DNA of 52,662 bases from contig CBFFZW010000023.1 in the NCBI GenBank assembly GCA_965646445.1, positions 1-52,662 of the forward strand, written 5' to 3'. Shown here in pieces: positions 40,012 to 50,381 of this stretch (its first letter is position 1; the number at the start of each line of letters is the position of its first letter). Origin of the DNA: UBA11524 sp965646445. GTDB lineage: Bacteria; Bacillota; Clostridia; Christensenellales; Aristaeellaceae. Below the pieces are notes generated by a model that worked only from the letters and a program-made list of their open reading frames with translations, had not been told where the DNA came from and ran no database searches. The position numbers and the translations under genes are program-made.

Positions 40012-40314
40012 TCACAATAAATTGTTGAGCCGCACCCTGAATTGATTCATTTCTTCATCAATCTCAGCACGTATCTCAGCGGGTAATTCACCATCTCCGC
40101 GTGTGATCGGGAATACTCTGAAAAAGTCATAGGCAGAAAGCAACTCTTCAAAAAGGCTTTCAGGCGTCAGACAGGTTTTAGGACAAATCCATTCCTGATG
40201 CACACTCTCCCAATACAAAACAACGTAGCCATATTTTGTTTTGACAGCATCCACTTCCGTATCTGCTGCCAGATAATCCGAAAGAACTTGAAATACCTTA
40301 TCAAAGGTAAGCAT
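40012..40314 (-). CDS. Hypothetical protein of the mobilisation block
   Basis: A 100-residue acidic protein starting MLTFDKVFQVLSDYL, of a type often found near MobC in Tn1549-like elements. It contains a beta-rich middle (GYVVLYWESVHQEWICPK) and an acidic C-terminal helix. GGAGGGATCAC sets the ATG at 40314. No enzymatic motif can be seen. Confidence 0.6.
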   Translation of the reverse strand: MLTFDKVFQVLSDYLAADTEVDAVKTKYGYVVLYWESVHQEWICPKTCLTPESLFEELLSAYDFFRVFPITRGDGELPAEIRAEIDEEMNQFRVRLNNLL

Positions 40315-40380
40315 GTGATCCCTCCTATGTTCTTTCACTTATGTCATACCGAAACAAAGAAAAAAGAGCAAGGATGTGGG

Positions 40381-40725
40381 TTAGCTGATCCCGCTGAGCT
40401 TGGTGATCAGACTGTTCAGCATATCCCATAGCTGCTCTTGCCGATTGTGTACATCGGTAATGTCTGCCTCATAAATACGCCCGGTTTCATTCAGGCGGCG
40501 GGCGATCTGGTTGACATTGTTGCTGGTGCGGCGCATCAGTGAAACAATTTCTTTCAACTCCTGAACTTCCAGTTTTACGATCATTCCATCAATGGCGATC
40601 TTCCGAAGATATGCTTCCCGGTTGGTGGTTCCAAGCTCCTGCATCCTCTCTTCAATCAGGCGGCGCTCCTGCTCCGTCACACGAAAGTTCAGCTGGATTT
40701 TGCGAACGCGGTTGGGTTCGTTCAT
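40381..40725 (-). CDS. mobC: MobC-type relaxosome protein
   Basis: A 114-residue protein of the MobC family: an N-terminal ribbon-helix-helix-like segment (VRKIQLNFRVTEQERRLIEERMQELG) and the typical VSLMRRTSNNVNQIARRLNETG. It opens or bends DNA at the transfer origin so the relaxase can nick. It overlaps the upstream DUF3849-like gene by four bases. The transfer origin should be nearby; 40315-40380 is the nearest gap, but no nick site can be claimed. Confidence 0.85.
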   Translation of the reverse strand: MNEPNRVRKIQLNFRVTEQERRLIEERMQELGTTNREAYLRKIAIDGMIVKLEVQELKEIVSLMRRTSNNVNQIARRLNETGRIYEADITDVHNRQEQLWDMLNSLITKLSGIS

Positions 40726-41519
40726 CTTGCTGGCTCCTTACGGATGGAAGGCTTCTTTGCAGGAGTATCCGGCTTTTGCTGAAGCTGCTGATGAATGGAG
40801 GGCTGCTGCGCCTGCCTGCGGGCCTCATGCATAAACAGATTAACCAGTCCGGGGTGAGCATACCCCACCACATAGGCGGTCGTGCGATCTACTCCACGGA
40901 CATCCTTATCATCAGGTACGAAGATCGTGGACGCCCACTTCTTGTTATCATCGCTGATACGGGGATCACGGTCTTTGTACCGGGCGGTAGCAGCCAGCAC
41001 CATGAGGGTGCGGTCAAACCCAAACCGATCAACGACCTGTTTGACGGCTGCGGAGTTAAGACGGTTGTCGCTGTAATGCTCCCGGATGGCTGCGTCGATG
41101 GCCTTGCTGCAATCAACATTCGCCTGATACGACGCCCGGTATACAGGCAGCTCATCATGTTCTCGCGCATAGGCAGCGGAGTGCGGATAGATCGGCAGGC
41201 CGGTCATCTGTTGAGCTTCCAGGGTGTCCTTGGCACACTGCTCAACACAATCCCAGACATGCTCCATGTGGGGCGAATCAGTATGCTCCAGCTTGCTGAA
41301 GATCGCTGCAAGGGGCTTATCCATATCCAGCAGAACAGACGCATATCGGTCAGAAAGATCGTTGTACTCAAGGCTCAGCAGGATGTCCTCACGCATGACA
41401 TAATCATAGGCGCGTCGCAGAATCTCTTCGGGCGTCTGCTCCAGCAGCCAGGACCTGAACGCATCCTGCTCTGCAAACATCTTCTTGTACAATGCCGTAT
41501 TCAGTTCTTCATTGGTCAT
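40722..41519 (-). CDS. DUF3849-like protein of conjugative elements
   Basis: A 265-residue protein. The N-terminal 120 residues are helical; from about 125 the pattern LPVYRASYQANVDCSKAIDAAIREHYSDNRLNSAAVKQVVDRFGFDRTLMVLA and RDPRISDDNKKWA matches DUF3849-type proteins encoded beside the giant helicases of Tn1549-like ICEs. Its ATG at 41519 shares one base with the helicase stop, and it overlaps mobC by four bases, so all are translationally coupled. Function in transfer is unknown. Confidence 0.7.
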   Translation of the reverse strand: MTNEELNTALYKKMFAEQDAFRSWLLEQTPEEILRRAYDYVMREDILLSLEYNDLSDRYASVLLDMDKPLAAIFSKLEHTDSPHMEHVWDCVEQCAKDTLEAQQMTGLPIYPHSAAYAREHDELPVYRASYQANVDCSKAIDAAIREHYSDNRLNSAAVKQVVDRFGFDRTLMVLAATARYKDRDPRISDDNKKWASTIFVPDDKDVRGVDRTTAYVVGYAHPGLVNLFMHEARRQAQQPSIHQQLQQKPDTPAKKPSIRKEPAR

Positions 41520-44500
41520 TATCTTGCCTCCTCTCTGTGATTGGGTCGGGTGGGATTGCCGGGTCTGCCGGGTTGCCTGAGTGCGTCCTGAATGGACTGC
41601 CTTTCATCCAGATCGGCTGCCTTGGAGGACTTGCGATCCATGTTCAGCTTCACATCCAGCTCCGCCAGACGGGCGCTCTTGGTCTGTAGTTCGGCTTCCT
41701 GCGGGAAGGGCTTGCCCACTTCTGCTCTGGCCGCTTCCATCTGCTGTCGCTGATTTTCCAGTTCAGCCTGTGCCGCTGCCAGTCGGTTGGGAATGTTGGC
41801 AAGGGCATTTTCAATACGCACCAGATTGCCACGGGCATCGCTGCCCAGCTCCACTTTGTGGGACATCTGCCCGCGCAGGGTCAGGTAGAACAGCTGCGAG
41901 AAAGGCTCAAAAGCGATGCTCATATCCAGACCACGATAGTGACCGACAGCCACATCCTGATTGGATTTTGCAGCCCCCTTACAGGCGTCCAGCAGAGCTT
42001 CGCCAGCCTTCTCTTTGTCCATGATCCGCTTGCCCATGACCTCCATGCCGATGAAATCTTTCTCCGGCAACGGGTGTGCAGCCAGCGTTTCAAGGTCGGC
42101 CTGGAAGCCGGTAATGAATCCGCGCTGCTGTTCCATCACCTGCGGGAAGTACCGCAGCAGCTGATCTTCCAGACGATACTGCTTGCTCTGATGGTCGGCT
42201 TTCATGAGGCGGAGTCGCGCCACGTCAATATCCAGATCCATCTTCTCCTTGATCGTCGGATCACCGGCACACAGCGCCTTGATCTCCGCATAGGACAGGG
42301 CAGTTTCGTCCACATCCTCACAGGAACGCACAGGGCTTTTGCTGGTCATGATCTGGCTAATGAATTTTTGTTTGTTCTCCACCGTCTGCCACAAATAGGC
42401 GTCAAAGGTCTTTTCCGTGACATACCGATAGATGAACACTTCCTCATTCTGATTGCCCTGACGGACAATTCGACCAGCCCGCTGTTCCAGATCACCGGGA
42501 CGCCAGGGACAGTCGAGATCATGCAAGGCCACAAGCCGGTCCTGAACGTTGGTGCCTGCGCCCATCTTGGCTGTGCTGCCCATCAGCACGCGCACCTGAC
42601 CGGAGCGAACCTTGCCGAACAGATCTTTCTTGCGAGCCTCTGTGTTGGCATCGTGAATGAAGGCGATTTCTTCCGCAGGGATGCCCATGGAAATGAGCTT
42701 TGCACGGATGTCATCGTACACGCTGAACTCCTGATTCTCCGCCCCGGCGGTTCCCTTGGGGGTGGAAATATCGCAGAACACCAGCTGCGTCAGCCGCTGA
42801 TCCATACCCTCCTGCCAGAGCCGGTGGATGTTACGGACGCAGGCATTGACTTTGCTTCCGGGATCATCAGGCAGCATGGGGTTGATCAATCGCTGATCCA
42901 AGCCCAGCTTTCTGCCGTCGCTGGTGATCTTGAGCATGTTGTCAATGGACGGGTCAACATTGCCGCTGTGTACCTCGGCTGCGCGTTCAGAGAGTGCCTG
43001 TACCAGTTCCGCCTGCTGTTCGGTGGGCAGCACAACAACCGTTTCAAAGTTTGCCTTGGGGGTGGGCAGATGCAGCTGATCTGCCGTCTTAATGTCCGCA
43101 ACCTCTTTGAAAATGGTCATCAGTTCAGGCAAGTTAAAGAATCGTGCGAATCTGGTTCTTGCTCGGTAGCCGGTGCCTTCAGGGGCAAGCTCAATGGCCG
43201 TTGTGGTTTCTCCGAATGTCGAAGCCCAGGCGTCAAAGTGGGTCATGTTGCTGCGCTTGAGGGTGCTGTACTGCAAGTACCGCTGCATGGTGTACAGCTC
43301 CGTCATGCTGTTGGAAACCGGAGTGCCGGTGGCAAACACGATGCCCCTGCCGCCAGTCAGCTCGTCCATGTAGCGGCACTTCATGAACATGTCAGAGGAC
43401 TTCTGTGCTTCCGAAGTGGACAGGCCAGCCACGTTGCGCATCTTCGTGTAGAGGAACAGGTTCTTAAACCCATGCGCCTCGTCCACATACAGGCGATCCA
43501 CACCCAGCTGCTCAAAGGTGACAACATCATCCTTCTTGCCTTCGGCCTGCAGCTTTTTCAGGCGCAGCTCCAACTGCTTCTGGGTCCGCACCAGCTGCTT
43601 GATGGTAAACTGCTCGCCGTGGCTGCGCTTCAGCTCGTCAATGCCCGCTACCACCTCGTCGATCTGTTCCTGAATGAAACGCTCCTGCCTTGCCTGAGAC
43701 ACGGGGATGCGCTCAAACTGCGAGTGACCGATGATGACTGCATCGTAATCACCAGTGGCGATACGGCTGCAGAACTTCTGACGGTTGTGACGCTCAAAGT
43801 CCTTCTTGGTGGTCACCAGAATCCGGGCAGAAGGATAGAGCCGCAGGAACTCAGAGGCCCATTGCTCCGTCAGGTGGTTGGGAACCACAAACATGGCTTT
43901 CTGACAAAGCCCCAGCCGCTTGGACTCCATACAGGCAGCGATCATTTCAAACGTCTTGCCCGCGCCCACTTCGTGTGCGAGCAGAGTATTTCCTCCATAG
44001 AGGACGTGCGCGACAGCGTTTCTCTGATGCTCACGCAGGGTGATCTCCGGGTTGATGCCCACAAAGGAGATGTGGGAGCCATCAAACTCACGGGGACGGG
44101 TGGAGTTGAAACGCTCGTTGTACTCCTGCACCAGCGCATGGCGACGGTCAGGATCACGCCACACCCAATCCCTGAAAGCATCCTTGATAGCCTGCTGCTT
44201 TTGCTGGGCGAGGGTGGTCTGCTGTTGGTTCAGCACACGCTTCTCCCTGCCTTCCTCATCCAGTACAATGTCATAGATGCGGGTGCCACGCAGGTTCAAG
44301 GTGTCCTCCAGGATGCGGTAGCTATTGGCTCTGTCCGTGCCGAAGGTGGTGTAGGCTGCTACGTTGGTACTGGAGATGGCGGTCTTGCCGGTGATGTTCC
44401 ACTCGGCGGTGTAGGGAGAGAAATGCACCTGGATCTGCCGCTTCAGGTGGTACGGGGTATTGAAGGTCTCATACATGAACTGTTGAATGTAGTCCTTGTG

Positions 44501-47500
44501 TACCCAAGTTGCACCCAGACGGATGTCGATCTCAGAGGCGTCCAGATCCTTGGGCTGAGCAGCTGCCAGAGCTTCCACATTGGGAACGAACCGGGCATCA
44601 TGCTCTGCAAGCCGCTGAGCGTCACGGAGTTTCTGCCGCACATTGCCGGACAAATACTCATTGGCCGTTACATACTGCAAAGGTTGACCTGCTCCCACGG
44701 ATTCAGGCAGCGGGAAGATCACGCCGGTCAGTTCCTCGGCAAGCTCATCTTCGGGCTTGCCGGTCAGCTGCGCCATGAACGGAAGATCCACGCCGACACG
44801 CTCAGCGATGGAGACGGTCAAGGCTTCCACAGCAGTATCCACATGCTCGATGACCTTCTGCTGCTTGATGGTGCGCTTGGTGAACATGTCTGCTTTCCGC
44901 TTGAGCTGCTGTTGATCGTCCAGCACCTCCAACGAACACAGGAGGTAATAGGAACTGTCATCAGAGAAAGCCAGCGCATTTCCACGGGCATTGATGAGGC
45001 CATACTTCGATGTGAAGGCATCGTACCGCTGATTCAGCTCCGCTTGCAGCCCCTGAATGGCGCTGTCACCGGCTTCGTCCATCTGGGCGTCAATGAGTGC
45101 GTGAACGCAGTCACGCAGCCCCACAAGCCCCTTGACACGTTCCTGGGCGGTCTGGTTGAGGTCAGGACGAACCATGATGGAGTTTTCTCGGTAATACACT
45201 TGTCCGTCCACGATGGTGTAGGAGTAGTTCTTCACATTGGGGTCAGCGGGGATGGATTCGCGGATTTCTTCACCCTCTGCCAACTCCGGCAAGGCCGCTG
45301 CCACATACGTTCCGTGGATGCGCTGCACGGCGTCGCGGAGTTCATCGGCAAGGGTTGCGCCAGCCGTAGGGCAGACGGTATATCCCGGCTGACCATACTG
45401 TGTGCTTTCTGAGGTCTGCTCACCCAGCACCATTTCAGGGTGGTCGATGAAATACTGATTGATGGCAAAGCCGTCAGCATTCTCTCCAAGGTGTACCCAG
45501 TCCGGTTCAATGGTCATGGCACGTTCCCGTTTCTGGAAGAACAGGATATCCGCCACCACATCCGTTCCGGCGTTTGCACGGAAGGCGTCATTGGGCAAAC
45601 GGATAGCCCCCAGCAGTTCGGCTCGTTCCGCAAGATACTTGCGTACTTCCGGCGACTGCTGATCCATCGTATAGCGGGATGTGACTACCGCCACCACGCC
45701 ACCGGGACGCACCTGGTCGATCATCTTGGCGATGAAGTAATTTTGGATGCTGAAGCCCAGACGGTTGTACGCCTTGTCGTCCACCTTGTAGTTACCGAAA
45801 GGAACGTTTCCAACGGCGAGGTCAAAGAAGTCACGGCGATCCGTGGTTTCAAAGCCAGCCACGGTGATGTCAGCCTTCGGGTACAGCTGCTTGGCGATAC
45901 GGCCAGAAATGCTGTCCAGTTCCACACCGTAAAGGCGGCTATCGCTCATGCTTCCCGGCATCATACCGAAGAAGTTGCCCACACCCATTGCAGGTTCCAG
46001 CACATTTCCGCTGGTAAAGCCCATGCGCTCCACAGCATCGTAGATGGCGCGGATGATCGTGGGGCTGGTGTAGTGAGCGTTGAGAACGCTGCCCATTGCT
46101 GCGTTGTATTCTTCCTGTGTCAGCAGGTTGCGGAGCTGAGCATATTCGGATGCCCATGCAGCCTTATGCTCGTCGAAGGCGTCTGCCAGACCGCCCCAAC
46201 CAACGTACTGGGCAAGAATCTCCTGTTCAGCCGGCGACGCAGGGCGGTTATCGGCTTCCAGGGCTTTCAGCACACGGATGGCTTCAACGTTCCTCTTGAA
46301 CTTCTCCTTCGGCCCGCCTTCACCCAGGCGATCATTCGTAATCCGGTAGTTTTCAGGTGTGATCTGCGGAACAGGGACAGGATCAAGGGCCGCATTATTC
46401 CTGGGCAGGAAGGCTGCATTGCGCTGATCCAATGCCAGCAGCCGTTCAAGCCGTTCCTTGCTCTCTGCCCGCATGATGGGATAAACCGCATTAGGATCAC
46501 GCATGTGTACGTCATAGATACCGACACTTTCCACCACAAAAGGCCGGTTATCCAGATAGAGGATGTCACCAGCCCTGTATGCGGTTTCCGTAGCAACCGG
46601 CTGCGCTGCTTCAGCAGCAGGAACCGACTTCTCCTGAGCAGGAGGATCAAAGCGCAGCTTTTCCACCACAATCTCAAATACTGTGCCGTTCTGTTCTGCT
46701 GGGTAGACTGCTTCCACCTCTGCGGAGTATTCGCGGGGTTCAGGTCGCCGGATGAAGTCAGCCACGGTCAGCTGCTCTTCACCGAATGTCCAGTCATCGT
46801 CTGCAATCAGATCAATGTACCCTTCGGGCGGGAACTCAATGGGCTTCTTCGTGAGAATACTGCCGAAATGGTTCACGACCACGGAGGGTTCCAGGCGGGC
46901 AGGATTACCGTAGCTGTCCTCCCGAATGTCGTAGCAATGCAGGAAGTCCGGGAGCTTATCACGGTCAAAGCGGCCATTGCTGAAGATGGCTTCCTGACCG
47001 GCGATCTCCATCAGCTGATACCTTGTCGGGTCAAGGAGCGGATTGGCAGCATCGGCTTCCTCGATGGCTTTTCTCACGAAGGAGATCGGCTCCACACGGA
47101 AGATGGGAGATGCAGGAGCGTTGCTGAAGGTGATGTCCTGAATGTTGACGGTATCGGCTTCCAGATTCACACGGTCAACCATGTAGGTATGCCCGTCGAT
47201 CTCAAAGACTGTTTCTTCAGGCGTCAGATACTGCTGTGCATACTCAGTATCCGTCAGCGTAGCGGGTTCGTCTGCTTCCTGTTCCAGTTCGGCGGCAATC
47301 GCTTCCACCGCACGGACAATCGGGGCATTTGCCAGCTTTTCAGGGTCTACCACTTCGCCGTTGACGATACCGGATTCTTCCAGTCTTGCCCGGGCATATT
47401 CCACATTGATTTCATCCGGATCACGGACTTCCAGAATCCGTTCATCCGGGATCTCTGTCGGTACATCGTGCATTTCGCGGATGGCTTCCAGCTCAGCTTT

Positions 47501-49693
47501 CTGCTGTGGCGTCAGGTAGCGATCCAGCCGGATCAGGTCCTGAATCCTTTTGACGGCCTGGGGCCAGCTGAGATTGATGTCAGGACAATCCCGCTTCTTG
47601 TAATGAAGTCCCTTTCCGTCATAGGATTCATCACTGTATGTGGCACCGGAAATCGCGTGAGAGTGTCCACCGATACCATATTCCTTTTTCAGAAAGTCGG
47701 CGTACTCCTTGGGCGTGTGGGGCTGGATGAAAAACTCATAGATACGGGCTTTGCCAGAGGTAAAGCTGCTTCCATGGGAGATGGCTTCGGCCAACTCGTC
47801 ATCTGTGATGAACGGCAGCACATTCGGGATCTCCGGCATAGTGGACGAAAACTCACGGCGAGGCATGGTGTACTCGTTCACCAGCACATCCAGTTCATCA
47901 ATGAAGTGGTGTCGGAACCGCATCAAGCCGGGAGTTTCCTTGCAGGCAGCACGGAAATCCTTGTACTCAGCCAGCATGGCGGGCATCATGGCAGGGTCAG
48001 CCAGAGCATTGGTGGCAGCTTCCACACTGGCAGGATGGGAACCGCTGCACATTCCGCCGAGTGTAGCCATATAGCCTTGTTCACGGGCTTCGGCAGAGGT
48101 ATCCCAATACAGGTTGACCATGGCCTCTGCCATGCGGTGGCGTTCATGCCCAGGAGCCGCCGCCACTTCGATGTTGGTGGCGAAATGACCTGCATCCAGC
48201 AGCTCGCCAATCCGTTTGGCAGCGTCCGTCCAGGAAAGCACCTGCGCGGTTCGGGTGTAACGTGCGGTTCCTCCGGTGGCAAGATGGATGCCATCTTCGG
48301 CATACCAGGCAGTAACACGCCCATGTTCTGTTGCAATACCATTGCCGCCGTGGTACACCCTGCGAAGCATGGCGGTCATCTCTTCCAGCGGCTTCTGTTT
48401 GGAAAATTCCGCAACGAGGATCATGCGATGGTTGCGGGTGTTGCTGCCGGTGCGCAGAATGTGGTCAATATCCTCCTGCGGCAAAGAAAAAGCGAAGGGT
48501 GCAAAGATCGCACGCTCCGCTTCTTCAATACTATGGATTTGTTCTGCTTCCGTAGGGATGGCCATGCTGCCATCCAGGAAACTCAGCTGTAGATCAGCTC
48601 CGCCAGCAGGATCTCCTCGGTCTGCGCTTTCAGACTGTTCATCTGCTGCGTCCAGCCCATCGGGTCGCTGGCCTTCAGTTCCTCCGTCACGCTCGCTGCT
48701 TTCGCCAGCTCCGGCATCATCTGCTCCAGGCGACGGTTCGCCGTCTCGCTGATCTCCTGCAGATGGCTGGTCAGCGTCCCGTTCAGCAGCATCGTCTGGT
48801 ACAGGATCGGCCTCTGCTCCTCCAGGTACTTCGCCCTCATCCGTCCGTACTTGTTCAGGGGCTGGCTGGGCTGATTCGGAACGGTCAGGTTCGGAAACTG
48901 GTAGTCGCCCTTCATCGTGTACTGCATCTCGGTCATTTTCAACGCTCCTTTCAACGCGCTTGGCAATCGTTTCAATCTGCCGGAGTACCTGTCCGCTGAT
49001 CTGGCTGACAGCCGTACCCAGGACGGCAACAGCATCCGGCGTATTCCAGTCAAAGACGTTCAGGAAGTCCTCATGCTCAAACTGGCTATCCACATCGAGG
49101 CCACATCTCGCCTGCAGGGTGTAGCAGACGCTGATGGAGGTCGCTCTGCGAAAGGATTCCCTTACGTTGATTTCATCGTACTCCTCCAGGAAGGAACCGT
49201 CAACGATACGGAAGATGTCCTGCTGATGATCCTGCCAGTATGCGCTTGCCTGACGCTGGGCGATCTCGGCCAACTGAAAATGCAGACCGTGAACAGCAGA
49301 AACGTTATATTCCTGTTCAAGCATGGCGGCGATGGCGGGTTCATTGCGCTCATTGATCTGCCACAGGAAGGGATCGAGGGAAGTACGCCGGGTGCCGGTG
49401 TCGGATACATCGAACACATAGCGCAGAGAAAGCTGACCGGCATGGTTGTGTAGCAGGGCGATGCCCTTGGAACCACGCCGTACATAGCGGTGCATGGTGT
49501 TGTTCCACAAATCGTACTCGGCGCAAGCAGTGGCGTCGGGCCGCTGGGCATGAATCAACAGTTGGTCGCTGTATTGGTATTTGTACAGTCTGGACACCGT
49601 GGACAGATAGGCAGTCCAGCTGCGATAGTTGCTGGTAATCTGCCGCGCTGTATCCTGCGCCAGCTGTATGTAGGTTAAGGTCTTATCCGGCAT
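41519..49693 (-). CDS. Giant methylase-like/SNF2-type helicase protein of an ICE
   Basis: A 2724-residue multidomain protein. An N-terminal domain (1-250) precedes an acidic, disordered, Asp/Glu/Gly-rich linker (about 255-375). Several polyvalent-protein domains follow (about 380-1150). A methylase-like domain has motif I EPAMGVGNFFG near 1236 but motif IV reads GNVPF (near 1296) instead of NPPY/F. An SF2/SNF2-type helicase has Walker A GAGKT near 1912, VDEAH near 2071 and GRIVRQGN near 2413. Such proteins travel with Tn1549-like ICEs and are thought to protect or process transferred DNA. CAAAGGAGG precedes the start. The reading frame is intact over 8.1 kb. Confidence 0.88.
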   Translation of the reverse strand: MPDKTLTYIQLAQDTARQITSNYRSWTAYLSTVSRLYKYQYSDQLLIHAQRPDATACAEYDLWNNTMHRYVRRGSKGIALLHNHAGQLSLRYVFDVSDTGTRRTSLDPFLWQINERNEPAIAAMLEQEYNVSAVHGLHFQLAEIAQRQASAYWQDHQQDIFRIVDGSFLEEYDEINVRESFRRATSISVCYTLQARCGLDVDSQFEHEDFLNVFDWNTPDAVAVLGTAVSQISGQVLRQIETIAKRVERSVENDRDAVHDEGRLPVSEPDRSESAQPAPEQVRTDEGEVPGGAEADPVPDDAAERDADQPSAGDQRDGEPSPGADDAGAGESSERDGGTEGQRPDGLDAADEQSESADRGDPAGGADLQLSFLDGSMAIPTEAEQIHSIEEAERAIFAPFAFSLPQEDIDHILRTGSNTRNHRMILVAEFSKQKPLEEMTAMLRRVYHGGNGIATEHGRVTAWYAEDGIHLATGGTARYTRTAQVLSWTDAAKRIGELLDAGHFATNIEVAAAPGHERHRMAEAMVNLYWDTSAEAREQGYMATLGGMCSGSHPASVEAATNALADPAMMPAMLAEYKDFRAACKETPGLMRFRHHFIDELDVLVNEYTMPRREFSSTMPEIPNVLPFITDDELAEAISHGSSFTSGKARIYEFFIQPHTPKEYADFLKKEYGIGGHSHAISGATYSDESYDGKGLHYKKRDCPDINLSWPQAVKRIQDLIRLDRYLTPQQKAELEAIREMHDVPTEIPDERILEVRDPDEINVEYARARLEESGIVNGEVVDPEKLANAPIVRAVEAIAAELEQEADEPATLTDTEYAQQYLTPEETVFEIDGHTYMVDRVNLEADTVNIQDITFSNAPASPIFRVEPISFVRKAIEEADAANPLLDPTRYQLMEIAGQEAIFSNGRFDRDKLPDFLHCYDIREDSYGNPARLEPSVVVNHFGSILTKKPIEFPPEGYIDLIADDDWTFGEEQLTVADFIRRPEPREYSAEVEAVYPAEQNGTVFEIVVEKLRFDPPAQEKSVPAAEAAQPVATETAYRAGDILYLDNRPFVVESVGIYDVHMRDPNAVYPIMRAESKERLERLLALDQRNAAFLPRNNAALDPVPVPQITPENYRITNDRLGEGGPKEKFKRNVEAIRVLKALEADNRPASPAEQEILAQYVGWGGLADAFDEHKAAWASEYAQLRNLLTQEEYNAAMGSVLNAHYTSPTIIRAIYDAVERMGFTSGNVLEPAMGVGNFFGMMPGSMSDSRLYGVELDSISGRIAKQLYPKADITVAGFETTDRRDFFDLAVGNVPFGNYKVDDKAYNRLGFSIQNYFIAKMIDQVRPGGVVAVVTSRYTMDQQSPEVRKYLAERAELLGAIRLPNDAFRANAGTDVVADILFFQKRERAMTIEPDWVHLGENADGFAINQYFIDHPEMVLGEQTSESTQYGQPGYTVCPTAGATLADELRDAVQRIHGTYVAAALPELAEGEEIRESIPADPNVKNYSYTIVDGQVYYRENSIMVRPDLNQTAQERVKGLVGLRDCVHALIDAQMDEAGDSAIQGLQAELNQRYDAFTSKYGLINARGNALAFSDDSSYYLLCSLEVLDDQQQLKRKADMFTKRTIKQQKVIEHVDTAVEALTVSIAERVGVDLPFMAQLTGKPEDELAEELTGVIFPLPESVGAGQPLQYVTANEYLSGNVRQKLRDAQRLAEHDARFVPNVEALAAAQPKDLDASEIDIRLGATWVHKDYIQQFMYETFNTPYHLKRQIQVHFSPYTAEWNITGKTAISSTNVAAYTTFGTDRANSYRILEDTLNLRGTRIYDIVLDEEGREKRVLNQQQTTLAQQKQQAIKDAFRDWVWRDPDRRHALVQEYNERFNSTRPREFDGSHISFVGINPEITLREHQRNAVAHVLYGGNTLLAHEVGAGKTFEMIAACMESKRLGLCQKAMFVVPNHLTEQWASEFLRLYPSARILVTTKKDFERHNRQKFCSRIATGDYDAVIIGHSQFERIPVSQARQERFIQEQIDEVVAGIDELKRSHGEQFTIKQLVRTQKQLELRLKKLQAEGKKDDVVTFEQLGVDRLYVDEAHGFKNLFLYTKMRNVAGLSTSEAQKSSDMFMKCRYMDELTGGRGIVFATGTPVSNSMTELYTMQRYLQYSTLKRSNMTHFDAWASTFGETTTAIELAPEGTGYRARTRFARFFNLPELMTIFKEVADIKTADQLHLPTPKANFETVVVLPTEQQAELVQALSERAAEVHSGNVDPSIDNMLKITSDGRKLGLDQRLINPMLPDDPGSKVNACVRNIHRLWQEGMDQRLTQLVFCDISTPKGTAGAENQEFSVYDDIRAKLISMGIPAEEIAFIHDANTEARKKDLFGKVRSGQVRVLMGSTAKMGAGTNVQDRLVALHDLDCPWRPGDLEQRAGRIVRQGNQNEEVFIYRYVTEKTFDAYLWQTVENKQKFISQIMTSKSPVRSCEDVDETALSYAEIKALCAGDPTIKEKMDLDIDVARLRLMKADHQSKQYRLEDQLLRYFPQVMEQQRGFITGFQADLETLAAHPLPEKDFIGMEVMGKRIMDKEKAGEALLDACKGAAKSNQDVAVGHYRGLDMSIAFEPFSQLFYLTLRGQMSHKVELGSDARGNLVRIENALANIPNRLAAAQAELENQRQQMEAARAEVGKPFPQEAELQTKSARLAELDVKLNMDRKSSKAADLDERQSIQDALRQPGRPGNPTRPNHREEAR

Positions 49694-49711
49694 GGTCTGC
49701 CTCCTTTGGGA

Positions 49712-50326
49712 TCAGCGCTCAGAGGAACGCTGCGTTTTATTCTTCTGTTGCTCCTGCTGGTGCCGCTTCAGCCCCTGCTGCGCCCATTTGGGAATCTGAT
49801 TGCCTTCCAGAACACCCAGAACATCACTTCGCTCATAGCGGGTGGATTTGCCCGTATAGAGATTGACGCAATGGCAAGCCGATCCGCGACTGTTGGGCGA
49901 TGCACCGAAACCACCATCACACAGAGCAATCTGGCAGGTCGCCTTGCGATATTCCCGGCGCAGCACCTCCGGCTTGATCACAACTACCTTGTTGTGAAGA
50001 TCATCTGCAGCGGAAATGAGAGTGCAGTCCTTGGCAGTAACAGGGCCGTTATCAAGCCCCAGAAGATCAGGAGTATTCAGTTCCGCACGGGTTTTCTCTG
50101 CTTGCCGTGCAACCCGCTGGCCATAGATGCCAATGATCTCTGGGTAGTCATCACTGGCCATAATGTCATCGTAGCGCGTAAAGAGGATGTTGCTTTCGCA
50201 AAAGCCACACATATACCTGTGTCCCTCTGCGGCAGTCGGGTTTTCACCAACAACAATTTCAGTATCACCGATATGCATGGCATGGATGATCTCATAGTCA
50301 CCAGCCATGCGCTTTTCTTCACTCAT
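49712..50326 (-). CDS. Hypothetical ICE protein (204 residues)
   Basis: A 204-residue protein encoded just before the giant helicase. GDYEIIHAMHIGDTEIVVGENP and YMCGFCESNILFTRYDD mark a family common in Clostridia ICEs; the CGFC pair and later cysteines (CQIALCDGGF, ACHC) may bind metal. The C terminus is basic and Gln-rich. The ATG at 50326 follows GGAGG. Role unknown; operon position suggests a part in transfer or establishment. Confidence 0.6.
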   Translation of the reverse strand: MSEEKRMAGDYEIIHAMHIGDTEIVVGENPTAAEGHRYMCGFCESNILFTRYDDIMASDDYPEIIGIYGQRVARQAEKTRAELNTPDLLGLDNGPVTAKDCTLISAADDLHNKVVVIKPEVLRREYRKATCQIALCDGGFGASPNSRGSACHCVNLYTGKSTRYERSDVLGVLEGNQIPKWAQQGLKRHQQEQQKNKTQRSSER

Positions 50327-50342
50327 AGAAACCTCCAAAGAT

Positions 50343-50373
50343 GAAATCCCGACATGATGCGCTCATGTCGGGA
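50343..50373 (-). terminator. Perfect hairpin between ICE genes
   Basis: TCCCGACATGA (50347-50357) and TCATGTCGGGA (50363-50373) form a perfect 11-pair stem with a five-base loop. On the minus strand it is followed by a weak T stretch (TTTCATC), so partial termination or a processing site is likely. Confidence 0.6.
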
Positions 50374-50381
50374 CAGGTATT

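Noticed and set aside
41858..45412. 1184-codon open frame on the plus strand
   Set aside because: It runs antisense inside the giant helicase gene. It has no ribosome binding site, and its Leu/His/Gly/Val-rich translation is typical of a shadow frame.
45440..48592. 1050-codon open frame on the plus strand
   Set aside because: It lies antisense to the same giant gene, with no domain motifs and no start signal; the minus-strand product has clear methylase and helicase motifs.
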